DNA of 64,000 nucleotides from Ifrita kowaldi (lineage: Eukaryota > Chordata > Aves > Passeriformes > Cinclosomatidae), in the NCBI GenBank assembly GCA_013398055.1, contig VZRS01003930.1, positions 5,867-69,866 on the forward strand, in the 5' to 3' direction. Under the pieces are notes generated by a model. That model had not been told where the DNA came from and did no database searches. It worked only from the letters and a program-made list of their open reading frames with translations. Each line of letters opens with the position of its first letter. Position 1 is the first letter of the stretch. Of this stretch, positions 25,801-37,014 are shown piece after piece. Both the position numbers and the translations under genes were made by a program.

Positions 25801-28800
25801 TGCACTATCAGGGGTTTGGTGTCCACATTCCCCTCATTCCAGAGCAGTGGCCAGACAAGGAGGCTGCAGACCAGGCTGTGATAAGGACCTGGGGTGGTTG
25901 GACCTGAGCAAGGATCATTAAGCTTTAGTTGTGAAACATGAATCCCTATGTAAACCATCTTCCCACCCATTCAGAAGTATCTTCCCTGTCCGTAGCAGGA
26001 GTAGGATATTAGGCACGTGTCTCCCTCAGCAATTTAGCAGGTCGTAGGTTGTTGGATGTTGTGGATCCCAGCTTGAAGCACCTAAGGCCATTCCATACCT
26101 AGGACAGGGATCTTGGGTAACTAGCTGAGGTATTTTAATATCACCCTGATAACTCAATACTTGAAACCTATGTGAAATTATGCATTACAGTGGTCTGGGG
26201 CCTTTCATTTCTTTGAGTAGCAGATTGTGGGTAACTAGAAAGAAGGGCATACAAAATGACAGAAGCAAAACATGGGCATTTTGTACTAGTCCTGTCAGCT
26301 TTGACTCCTAGTTTTATATGTGGACTACAGAATCCTGATGGAGAGCAGCCCTGTTTATCCACACGGACCATGAAATGTATGGTCATTGGCTAAGAAAGCA
26401 ATTGTCTGTCATTATTTCTTTAAGGAAGAGTGCAGCATGCATTTACATGACTGCATATATAGGAATCTTGTCCAGGAGTTGTGAGAGGCTCTCATCATGG
26501 CCAGCGAGCATTTGCTTCAACAAAAAGCAATAAATGACTGAGAAATTGAATGGAAGAGAAGAACAGGAAGTTTGCCACTTGAAAAAATGCATGCAAAGTA
26601 AGAATAGGGAAAAAAAAATATGTAGAACTGACTTGATGACTTTGTAATCCAAAATAAATTATTTAGACCTTGAATACAAGAGTTACACATTTATGGTGCT
26701 AAAAGTTATAAGTGTTTGAACTCAAACAGGTTCAAAATAAACATTAGAAGTAATCACTAGGTAAAGTCTAAACCAGGGGGAATGTTAATTATTATTTTGC
26801 TTAAAATGAGTTCAGTGAAAATAGTGATTTGTTGTGAAACATGCTCGTTTAAATGACAGAAGGAAGTATTTTGGGAACAGTTCTGTAACTTTCTACTCCT
26901 TGACAAACAGTGGGTAATGCCTACTGGAAGGACTAGTAGTCATTGCTGAGCTCTAAATTACTTTCAGCCTCATACCGTTATGGCCTGTCAGGAAAACCGT
27001 GTGAGATAATATGATCAATGTGCATGGGTGGTCAAGAAAGTAAATAAAATGTGAAGATGGCTAGGGTAAAAAGGGCACTTTAACCAGGTTCTTTTAAAAT
27101 CCATAATTTGTGTGAAATTCAGCTGCAGTTACATGAACTCAAGATTTTAAATCTGAGAATTTTTATTTTGAATGTAGTATCTGACTTTAAAAAAGCATGT
27201 GAATAGACATCTGCTGTCAGAAAGCAATTGGAAGGTCAGGGACCTTCCACTTAAGATCCATTAATAATGGAATATGAAGTTGTGTTTTGTGGAGAAACAA
27301 AACCTGCATTCACGTCATTTTAGATTTACTTTTCAAAAGGCTTTCAGATGACGATAGCTCTATTTCCTGAGTTACAGCTTTGGTAAGTTTTTGTTTTGGT
27401 TCCCTTGGGTAATAACCACCAGGAGATTTTGCACTGCCAAAGCAATGTTTGAATGGTTACCAGTGAAACAGAGAGTAATTGCCAAATGATGATTTCAAAA
27501 GTGTCGTGCTATAAAAGCTCTTTGAATGGCCATGGTTTTGTCAGTTGGCTGAACTATTTACTGCAGAGCCAAAAGGCCTAAGTGAAAGTGCTCTGAGATG
27601 GGGTTTATAAATGTGAATCCAGGGCAGCTCTTGTCCAGGCTTAATTACAGAACCTGTGTTTGTAGTGTTCACTGCGCTTTTTAAAGCAGTGCTTTCTCAT
27701 CGCTGATATAGCAGGTTACACATTTGGGAAAAGAAAACCAAGAAGCCCTGACTTGTACTTCCCCAGCTGTAACTTATGCAGCCATAGTCTAATTAAAGCA
27801 CTAAATAAATGTTGCACTTAATTGAAGACAAACCCAAGTCTATTGAAAATGGAGGGAAATAATGAGCTATTTCTTGTAGTGCATGATCTTTGTATACAAT
27901 AAAACATGTGCTGAAGTGTTTTGTGGTTGGCTGATGTTTTGGCTGCTCTTTTCAAAAATGGGAAAACAAGGATTCCCGTGAGCAGACACAGGCCTTCCCT
28001 CCAACTGGCGGTGTGCCGATCAGGAAGGCACGATCGCTTACTGATTTGAGAAATAGGTGAAATGAAACTCGATGGGTACCATCGCTGAGCCTGTGTCACC
28101 CTCTCTTCTGGGCCAGCACAGCTGTTCCTGCAGCCAGTCAGTGAACCATTTTGGGGAACTGATCTAGCAGAAGAAAACAACCAGTTTAGGGGGGAGGGGA
28201 GCCTGTGCTTGTATTTCAGGTGAATCACTTCTCCAGCACTTGCTGGTGAGGAGGACATGCAGGCAGGGGGAGCCTTGCTCAGGGGACCAAGCAGCTGGAG
28301 GCAGTGGTTGTGCAACGTGTCACCAACCAACACGTTTAACAACCAAATCATGTCTGGTAACAGCCAAACCCTGCAGTGTTGTTAAAAGGTGAGGAGCAAC
28401 TAAGGGGAAACCCGACAAACTTCTGCAAAAATATGCATATATATATATATACATGTATGTATATGGTAATTAAGATATTAAGGGATGGTAAGGAGTATTA
28501 GTAGCATCAAGTCAAGAGCTCTTCCTAAACTGTGGCCCTGAGAAAAGCATTAGTGTTTACTGATGAGGTACAAATTCCAGTCTTGTGCTCAATCTACTTC
28601 ATAGAGAGCTTGTGCTGCAAACAGAACAGGGAAATCTGCTGCCTGTGGTTCCCAGCAGCACCATAAGTATGACAGAATCCTAATTTGCATGGCTGTGGTT
28701 CAGATTATGTATTTCAATGGCAAATCACTGTCTCAGGATTGGATTGTTCAGCCTTTTTTTATTTTAAAGAAAGTTAGGAAGTGGGAGCCCTTAAACGTGA

Positions 28801-30167
28801 TAATTTTATTGGAGGAGGGAAATTTAATGGAAGGTGATACTTTGTCATCCTATCCTGATTTAAGGAGAATTGAACAAAACATACAATTTCTTCTTTCTTT
28901 TTGGACACATTTTATTTTTGGACATAGGAAAGCTATTAAATGAAACAGTGAAAACACTTGAAAAAATATTGCAAGACAAATGTATTTCATTTAAATGCTA
29001 ATTTGTTTATAATATTTTCAAACAGTGTAAATAATGAATAGTTTTGCTGAAAATTATCTGAACATAGCACATGTCAAAGACACAGTGAAGAAGCTGTAAA
29101 AATGTGCAAGAGAAATCATGATTATATATTGGAAGAGTACACAGGAATTGGACTAGCACTCCTGCACAACTGCTACAGAAAACTTTTTTAAGAAAAGCCC
29201 CAAGCTGCTACTGCTGTCTTTCTTACACGTAGCCATCAGCCTGAGCAGAGAGAATTTCCACTCCTATCTCTAGAAAAGCAATTTGCAAGCCATTTCTGAT
29301 CTCATTATATTACCTGCATACTTTCTTGTCTTTTGCACAATAAATTCTTTGGGAACATTAATTTTAAAAATCACCTCACATATTGCAGTATAGAAGCCAA
29401 AAAACATTAAAACTGATACAATCTGTGAGCAACAAACCTGAGGAGTGCAAATATTGATCACATTGCAACATCTCCTGCACAGAAGCTACAGTGAAATAAA
29501 GCAGTGGTTGCAGGTTGTCATGAGCTGTGCTCGTGTTTTACCTAAAGTCCAGGATCTTCCAGTGATGTTCTTACCTAATAACCTCAGTTTTAAAAAGATC
29601 CATATTCTACTGTGGGGAGAGGAGGGCCTTGAATTACAGAATCATAAAGGCTGTGCGTGACAGACAACCAGTAGCCACAATTCATTTTGTTGCATTAGGC
29701 TCCCAGCTTGTGTTTTTTAGGTACTTGGGGCTCTCAGAACCATGCTGCTCTCCTCAGCTTTTCCTACAGACAGCTTTGCCAGCCTTGGAAATGTAGCTGG
29801 GACACAGGTACCATGCACTGGGCAGGCATTCAAAACGTTAGGTGGGCTTCTCTGCTGCCTTTCACCTGCTTCTGGTCAAATGTGTTTTGGCCAGCCGAGT
29901 CTCTTTGCCCTGCTTGTGCTGATGCCCAAAGCAGAGTCCTTTCTCACCCTTTCCTTGACACCCCAGAGCAGGGTGACAGAGGGACAATCTCTTCCCTAAT
30001 ATTGTTTATCTGTGGTGCCAAAATTCACTGTGGGCTGCCAAGACCCTTACATTAATGACATTCCCGTTCAATTTGAATGCTGAACACCATCACCTCACAG
30101 CCCACCCAGTCAAACCCAGTCAAACCTCAGGGAAGGGGAAGATCTGCAACTTTAGGTTGGACCATTA
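22816..30167. other. Intergenic DNA upstream of USP25, nothing firm
   Basis: No recognised gene. Simple sequence: AAC units at about 23014-23033, A-rich tracts near 25257-25277 and 25446-25458, and an AT/ATGT tract at 28432-28464. A 177-codon minus-strand frame at 27818-28351 shows no recognisable family and is of a length expected about once by chance in this much DNA. Confidence 0.55.
28432..28464. repeat. AT-rich dinucleotide tract
   Basis: TATGCATATATATATATATATACATGTATG-type sequence: a short (AT)n core with flanking ATGT units. Likely length-variable. Confidence 0.85.
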
Positions 30168-30626
30168 CTGTGTCTGGTTCTGGGCTCATCAAGGAGCTCC
30201 TGGAGAGGGTCCAGCAGAGGCCACAAAAGTGGTAAGGGTCTGGAGCATCTCTCTTATGAGGAGAGCTGGGCCTGGTTAGTCTGGAGAAGACTGAGAGGGG
30301 ATCTCATTAATGGATACAAATATCTCAAAGGTGGGTGCCAAGAGCATGGTGCCAGACTCTTTTCAGTGGTGCTCAGCGACAGGGCAAGGAGCAGTGGCCA
30401 TAAACTACAACATCTCAGGACGAGGAAGAACTTTTTTCCGTTCAGGGTGGCAGAGCACTGGAACAGCTGCCCAGGGAGGGCGTGGAGTCTCCCTCTCTGG
30501 AGACATTCCAAACCCACTTGGACACGTTCCTGTGTCACCTGCTCCAGGTGACCCTGCCTTGGCAGGGGGTTGGGGCGGGTGATCTCCAGAGGTCCCTTTC
30601 AACCTGAACTATCCTTTGATTCTCTG
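30168..30626 (+). mobile_element. CR1 LINE 3' fragment abutting the USP25 CpG island
   Basis: A CR1 3' end of about 460 bases. It starts near 'TGTGTCTGGTTCTGGGCTC', runs through 'CTCCTGGAGAGGGTCCAGCA' and 'AGCACTGGAACAGCTGCCCA', and ends with 'CTTTGATTCTCTGATTT' at about 30611-30627. ORF2 is broken. It is the same subfamily as the inverted copy at 7528-7926. Its 3' end sits only about 195 bases before the N-gap in the USP25 island, so it forms the upstream edge of the promoter region. Confidence 0.95.
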
Positions 30627-30821
30627 ATTTATTTGGTGATACGGTTTGTTGTCTCTACGAGCAGCGACAGCGCTGGAACCGCTGAGAAATCCCTGGCGAT
30701 CCCCTGGAAAGCAGCGCCAGTCCGAGCTGCTCTCGGTTCGCCCACAGCGGGGCAAACTTCGCCTTCCCCGGCGACGCGGCGGGGCCGCCCCTGCAGCCGG
30801 CGAAGGACGCGGAGCCCTTCC

Positions 30822-30844
30822 NNNNNNNNNNNNNNNNNNNNNNN
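30822..30844. other. Assembly gap (23 N)
   Basis: A run of 23 undetermined bases in the core of the CpG island. The real missing length may differ from 23. GC-rich first exons are commonly lost in bird short-read assemblies, and the expected USP25 exon 1 could be here. Confidence 1.
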
Positions 30845-30930
30845 GGCTTGGCGCTGCCCTCGGGGGAGCCCCGGCGCGTTCCCCGCGGCCCCGGGCGGGC
30901 CTGTTGCGCTCGCAGGCTGCCGGGGAGAGC

Positions 30931-30952
30931 GGGGGTGCCGGGGCTGGGCGGG
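30931..30952 (+). promoter_or_regulatory. Canonical G-quadruplex motif
   Basis: Four G-tracts (5, 4, 3 and 3 Gs) are separated by loops of 4, 2 and 1 bases on the + strand, about 50-75 bases before the candidate USP25 start codons. If transcribed it would be in the 5' UTR. Folding is predicted from the pattern, not shown. Confidence 0.7.
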
Positions 30953-31006
30953 AGAAGCGCGGGGTCCCGGCCGAGCCCCCCGCGGGCCCGGGGGGAGATG
31001 CTGCAC

Positions 31007-31051
31007 ATGCCCGGCGTGACCCTGCAGCGCCGGCATCCGCGCCTGCCAAAG
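31007..31051 (+). CDS. USP25: Candidate USP25 coding exon 1 (doubtful)
   Basis: An ATG at 31007 opens exactly 15 codons (MPGVTLQRRHPRLPK), ending at AAG before a GTGAAC donor at 31052. Exon 2 starts in phase 0 with the residue that is His16 in mammalian USP25, so length, phase and the final Lys all fit a first exon. The encoded sequence, however, does not resemble the conserved mammalian N-terminus, which begins MTVEQ and ends in Gln-Lys. A second in-frame ATG lies at 30998 and the frame is open upstream to the gap. Either this is an alternative or divergent first exon, or the match is coincidence and the true exon is in the N-gap. I favour the gap explanation slightly. Confidence 0.25.
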
Positions 31052-31917
31052 GTGAACGCTATTTCCAGCGAGTGACGCGCTCCTGCTGGAGTGAAAAAGT
31101 GCCGGGTTTAGGGACTCGTGTTAACGTGCATCATGGAACGGGGTTAAGGGAATGACGGCGCTTACCAAGCTTTTACGATGCACCGGGACTCGACGGAGCA
31201 TGTTTCTCTGTCAAAAGAAGGAAAAAAAAGATACCTTCTAAAGCTTTCCTTCGCTTGAACTGACCTGTCAAGAGAAAAGTCTAAAATTAAATTGCAGTGC
31301 TTTTAAAATAATATGTTTTAAAGGTAACTTGTAGGTTAACGCAACTCTTGTGGTTAGTGGTATGACTGTTGCCTCATCCCTGATTTTTATTAATGTTTTA
31401 ATGGTATAGGGTAAAGGTGTATGTGCTTTGGTATAGTCGGTGTGGAAGTTAAATGGCTGCAGCCGTAAGAGTGGACAGTGGGAATGTGCTGATTAAGGGA
31501 TAATTGGTTAAAGTGGTACAATTCGCATTTAAGAAGCGTTTTTGGAGGGAGGGCGTGTCTGGCCGAGGACTCCTCTCCTAGTTGGAAGTAGTTACCAGCG
31601 ATTTTGGCTGTTTCAGCAGGAAGGCAAGGGCTGAACGGACTAATTTTGTTCCTCTGTCAGTGTTTTCAGCCGGGATGTGCTCGTAGGTTAATATAGCAGA
31701 TTTGCTGCTACATGTGCCTGCTGTGTTTGAAAACTGATGTTGCTGCTGTGCATATGACAGCTTTCGTGAGCAAGTTTATCTTTTACAAAACCTCTTGTCA
31801 GTGGTTCACGTAATGTATCGAAATTATCTCATCAGATACTTTGTTACATAGTGCGTTGTGGACCCTGGTCAGTGCTGCCCTTTTGTGCTTTCTGACAATA
31901 ATCCTGAAGGAGAAATG

Positions 31918-31964
31918 TTAGTTTTCAGCTAAACTAGAGGAATCCTTAGTTTTCAGCTAAACTA
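31918..31964. repeat. 19-bp direct repeat, period 28
   Basis: 'TTAGTTTTCAGCTAAACTA' occurs at 31918-31936 and again at 31946-31964, exactly repeated. Confidence 0.95.
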
Positions 31965-34900
31965 CTGGTTGTGGGTCAGTAGTTCAGGATTACTTGAGCT
32001 TCAAATCAAGGACAAGCCCAACAGGAAGTTGAAGATTGATTGAGGTGTATGCCAGGTAATCCATGCTGCAGTAAAAAATAAAACTAGCAGTAGTTGTGAA
32101 GCTGTAATTAGCATGTGGGTAATGATCACTTCTCTAAGTGTCTAGAGAAACTGGATAAAGTATCAAGGTTTTTTCATGGCAGGAATTAATTTTTTTTATT
32201 TTCATTGAGTCATCTGATTATTTTATTATCTGAAATTGTTCGTTACCTGTTTTATCCCTAATTGCATGCATTTGGGGAATGAGGGAAAGGCAGATCTTGA
32301 GAGTACTTTGTGAAAAAAGCTTTATTTGACTCCAAAGTGAGTATCTCATTGCTTAGTGAGACTGATGACTAGCTAATTGGATGGCAAACTTTAACACTGA
32401 TCAGGTATTTGCATGTAAGAAGGCAGATGGTGAAGGTGCAGTGGGCTGATGCATGGATGAAAGGTGGAGAGGCTACCATAGCACTAACTCATTTTCTTCT
32501 CTTGAAAGAGGAAAATCCCAATCTCCACGAATAAGTGAGTTTATTCTGGAGGCCTCAAAGTCTGTTACAATTGTTTTCTGTTAGTGTGAAGAAACCACAT
32601 ACAAGCAGAAATATATTAGGTTTACAAGAGATGCCTGAGTCATCAGCATACCTTACTCTGAACTGTGGTTCCCAACATTGTTCATTAGATGTTTTCTTAC
32701 TGTCATACAGGAAATGTGTGTCAAACTTCAGCAGCACTTGGAGATGTAGGTTTGTATTAATAAATGCTCCAACTACAAACAGCCCATTTCCCACTGAGGC
32801 TATCTTTGGTTTATTGTGTAGTTAAAACAGCTGCATCAGGTCAAAAGAAGTTTTTCCTTTCATCTCTACTGGTCATCTTGACCCTTAGTTAAAAACTTGT
32901 CATTTATGTCCTGAAGCAAATAATGAATCATATTATTCTTGTTGCTGATGGCCCTTGTGTGCTTCTCTGACATCTTTCAGTGTCTGGAAGTTATAGGTAA
33001 TGTTCACAGTAAGACTAAAGCATGTGAATAAAGGTAAACAACGTGAGAAGATAAAAAAAAGTAGCTTCTTGTTTTGTCTGAGCTGTATTTCTGTCCTGTA
33101 CAATCCTGGGTTTTTTGTCGGGCATTTTGCTGCTGAGGAACTAAGGCCATGTGTGTTGCAGGATTTCCCGTACTCCAGGCAGCCCTACATGGCTGGTGCC
33201 TGCATGCATCAATTTTCCTCCTGGAGGAAGATCTTCCCAGGCTGCCCCTCGTGCTGTGCAGGCCCTTCCCTTGTCAGTGTCCCCTACACAGCGGGTTCAG
33301 CTGTGAATGGTGATTTTTCTGGTAACTGGAAGTTACGATGTGGGGAGGTCAAACGTGTTTCAGCATTGTCTCAGCTCTGATAATTACTGTGATGGTCATC
33401 TCGGAACAGCAGATTGAAGAAGCTGGGTTTTAATTGGTGGCACTCAGGCTGGCCTCTCAGCAATGTGTGTTATCAAGTTCTGCTGCTTTTGTAGAGAGCC
33501 TGACATTTGGTTGATACACGAATTTAAAGGCTGTTTTATCTGTCCTTTGGTTTCCCACACCCACTGTTATTTCAGACCTGTGATTCAGCAGTGCATTGGC
33601 AGTGTAATCTCAGGAATAGTAGAATAAAGTTAGGCGTGTCAGCTCAGCTCATTTTTCTTTTTCTGAAAGAAGCACAAAGTTTTAAGGATATTTAACACTT
33701 AAAATAATGCTTGGCTTAAAGCAACGTCTGATACTAAATTCATCTTTCTTGTTCTTTTTTGGGGTAAAAAAGTGAAAATTTTGCTAGCTCATGTGTGCTT
33801 CTACTCTGCTCATCCCATAGTTTTGATGTACTTACTATTTAAAAATTCAGCTAATAACATGGCACTGAGTGCTTTTCTTTCCTGAAAGCAATAGCCACTT
33901 CATGCAGAGGATGATGGAGTCATCTGTCTCCACCAATTGACATGGTGCAGCCCTGAATGGCAGGAAGTGATTGCAAAGTATCTGCTGAGCACTTGGTACA
34001 CAAGGAAGGTATCTTGGGAGCTCTTTCTTTTTTTCCATCTTAATAGGTGGCAACCTTCCAAGGATTTAAAATTCAAACTTTAAAATGTCTGTGTTGTTGC
34101 CTGGTGGATCCAAGAGGCTGCAGACTCCCTCTCTCATCATGAGGTCAGAGCCACTCTTGCTGTGACCAACGTGCAGGTGTCCCTCTGCACCTGAGAAATG
34201 GCCCCTGGGAATGAGGATGGATTATGCATCTCCACGTGAAGGGGAAGCTGTGTGTGTTTGCACTGTGTGACAGGCGGGCTTCATGCATGGAGGGCTTGAA
34301 TATGGGGAGTTACAGCTGCCGGTGCTGGTACCCAGAGCTTTACTACCTCTTTGGCCGGAATGAGCAGAATAACAACACTGGTTTACTGAAGGTGTTTGCA
34401 CCAACTGCTAAGTAATGTGCAAACATTACTTGAAGTACTGTGGAGTTATGCTGTTAAATAAACACACCTTGTTCTGTATTTAAGAAAAAAGTTCTTATCA
34501 AAAAACTTTATAATACTTACAGTTACACCTTTGATACAGATTCCTGTTTGGTATTTCTGAAAGTTAGAGCAAGGTGCAAAGGCCAGTGACTCAAAGTAAT
34601 TTTGAACGCCCTCGTCAAACTGGTCTGCTGAATGCCTTCTGGTTTTGTGACTGTTCTGATGGATTTTTGGTGGGAGTGGGTGGAGGTGTGTGTGGTTTTG
34701 TTTCTTTTGTCTTTTTGTATATATTTTTTTTTGTTTGGTATCTATACAAGCCTGCTGAATCTTGGAGGGTTGTGTTTATTGGTATAATATGATATGAATC
34801 AGCAACCTTATGAAACCTTTAACAGCAGTTTAAAACTTTTTGCTTTCAGAAAATCTTTCACAGAAATTCAGTAATGATTTCGATTGTGGTTGCAGGAGTT

Positions 34901-36060
34901 TACAAGTGTAGTACTATCATTAGAATTTTTCTGAAATAATGTCTTTAAATATGTTCGGTCCACACCTTGATAGAAAAATATTGCTTCAGAATATGAAAGT
35001 ATAAAGTTTATAGATTTTCCTGGTAACATTTTGTAATATTATTTTAAAATATCTTTAGTAAATCCTTAACACACGTTCCCCCCCACCCCCAATATTTTTA
35101 GGATAACTCTGTATTCACATCTACTATGAGCAGCAGCAACAAAAGATGATAAAACCCATCGGCTTCTATGAAGAGGTCAAAAAAGCAAATTACTCATGTC
35201 TTAAAAGAGAAAAGTATTTTCCATTTTTGAAAGTGCTTCATAAAGATAAGTGGAAGCATAATTGAACAGTTGCTTTTCTTATACTCTTGTGCCTGAGAAG
35301 ATACGTTGTGGCGAGCATCTCCTTAATTCTGTGAGTTCAGCTGGTGTTTGTGGGCTTGGGTAACTGAAGGGGAATGAAAGGTAGAATAAAAGATGGAATT
35401 TCTGTTCTGTTTCTGGCTAAATCTTCTCTTCTTGCTTGCCGAGGAGCCCAGCCAAGAGTCGACAGCCCAGTTTTTCTGTCCCTGAGAAGCTGGCTCCATA
35501 GCTCCAGTGATGTGAATGGTGAGGTTGAGGGATGTCCCAGGTGCTGGGGACCAAGTGGCCAGGTTAGTGAATCAACCTGAGGCCCCATGGACTTGGAACA
35601 TGCCTTTTCAGGCTGGGCTAAGATCTTTGCAGAATGAGCAGGGAGGTCTCTGACCCTCACCTGCGCCAGGAGTTGTCTGGGGAGCTCCATCAGTCACCTC
35701 CTTACAGCCGTTGCTGGCAGTGCCAGTGATGGGGGGATTACTGAGGTGCCCAGAGGTGCCTAAAGATATGTTAAAATAATATTGCTCTTCATTTTCTGTA
35801 GTGAAGATACCGATTTGCAATTCCTAGCTGATCATCTGGCAAAAGCTAAGAGTCAAATGTGACATTCCTGGTATTCCTTAGCATAAAAAGTAAACAAAAA
35901 GCTTAAGAGCTATGTCTTCACTTACATGTTTTCGTGTAGGAACAAATTCCTTTAAAGGCCTGAATTTTTGGTTGTGTTTAGTTGGTTGTGTTTTTGGTTT
36001 TTTTTGAAATTGATTGTGTGTACTTGTTATGGAACAGAGCTCTTAAAAATCTGAGGGGGA

Positions 36061-36084
36061 TGTGTGTGTGTGTGTGTGTGTGTG
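36061..36084. repeat. (TG)12 microsatellite
   Basis: Twelve uninterrupted TG units in USP25 intron 1. Likely polymorphic. Confidence 0.98.
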
Positions 36085-36984
36085 AGTTGTTAGGACCTGA
36101 CTGAGAGAGAAAAGTCTTTTCTACTTCCTCTGACTAGAAAAGCCACAGGTGTTGGAGCAGATTTTCTTGGAAATGAAAGTATCCTGAGTGCTTTCACTTT
36201 CTAGTTCTCTTGTGATAACCACTGTGATTATTTTAAAGTGGGTGAAGGTTTTCTTGAGTCACAGTGAATGGTTGTGTGTGTGTTGTTTTTATTTTGTATA
36301 GGGCTTTTTTTTTTTTTTTTGTTTCTTTGTTTGCTTGGGGTTTTTTTGCTGGCTTTGTTAAACTTCCCCATCAAACCCTGGTGACTGTTACCAATGTGAA
36401 GGTTTTGAGTCAGGAGATAGAGATCTTTAAATTGAGGGAATTCACGTTCTCAGCAGGGGCCTGTTGACTCCTGCCTGGGGTAGCAGTGTAGTATCACGAT
36501 TCAAATCACAAGTTAGAGTGTTAGGTGAGTAATGTAGGAGAGGCTGTTGTGACAATGTATTTCAAAAGGATTGTATGATTTCAGGGAAGAGTTCAGTCTT
36601 TTATTCACATTATGAAATAGAGATGGCTTCTGTTAGCTGATGATTACACTTTATCAGTTGGGGTGCTGTTAAAGAAGTCAGTACCTGCCAAGAGTGGAAA
36701 ATGTTAGACTGGAGTGAGCATGGGTTCAGTTTCAGTGGTGGAGTGAAACTAATGTCACTCACGTGTGACTTCTGCCAGGGAGCTGAGCGTGTGACACATG
36801 GGATGAAAGCTCCCTCCATCGCCTTTGGGACTGTGATATGTCCAGTGTTCTGGTTAATGGGTGGTCAAGCATAATTAATAGGGAAAAGCTGATACTGTGA
36901 ATCACAGGAGTTGGTTGCCTGCAAAACTGTGCAAGTTGAAAGTTTTCTATAAGCTCATCTTTTTTATTATTTAAAAAAGGGAGA

Positions 36985-37014
36985 CAATACTAAAGCTGTG
37001 AGGCTTTAGTATTG
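36985..37014 (+). other. Perfect 12-bp stem-loop
   Basis: Arms CAATACTAAAGC (36985-36996) and GCTTTAGTATTG (37003-37014) are exact reverse complements around a 6-base loop, TGTGAG. It lies in intron 1 in the sense direction. The stem is too short for an ordinary pre-miRNA unless flanking bases extend it, which they do not appear to do. Confidence 0.9.

Larger units (their letters stand above)
30640..31080 (+). promoter_or_regulatory. USP25: CpG island, probable USP25 promoter and first exon
   Basis: The sequence is very CpG-rich from about 30655 to 31075 and is interrupted by a 23-base N-gap. It lies 20 kb upstream of USP25 coding exon 2 on the same strand, with no other CpG island between, so it is the natural candidate for the USP25 start. 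GC-box type motifs (GGGCGG) appear near 30891 and 30946. No TATA box is obvious. The transcription start cannot be read from sequence alone. Confidence 0.75.

Noticed and set aside
27818..28351. 177-codon minus-strand frame
   Set aside because: No recognised family, and about one frame of this length is expected by chance in 64 kb over six frames.
30570..31155. Long frames on both strands across the USP25 CpG island
   Set aside because: They read through the N-gap and overlap in several frames. They reflect CpG-rich composition, not proteins.
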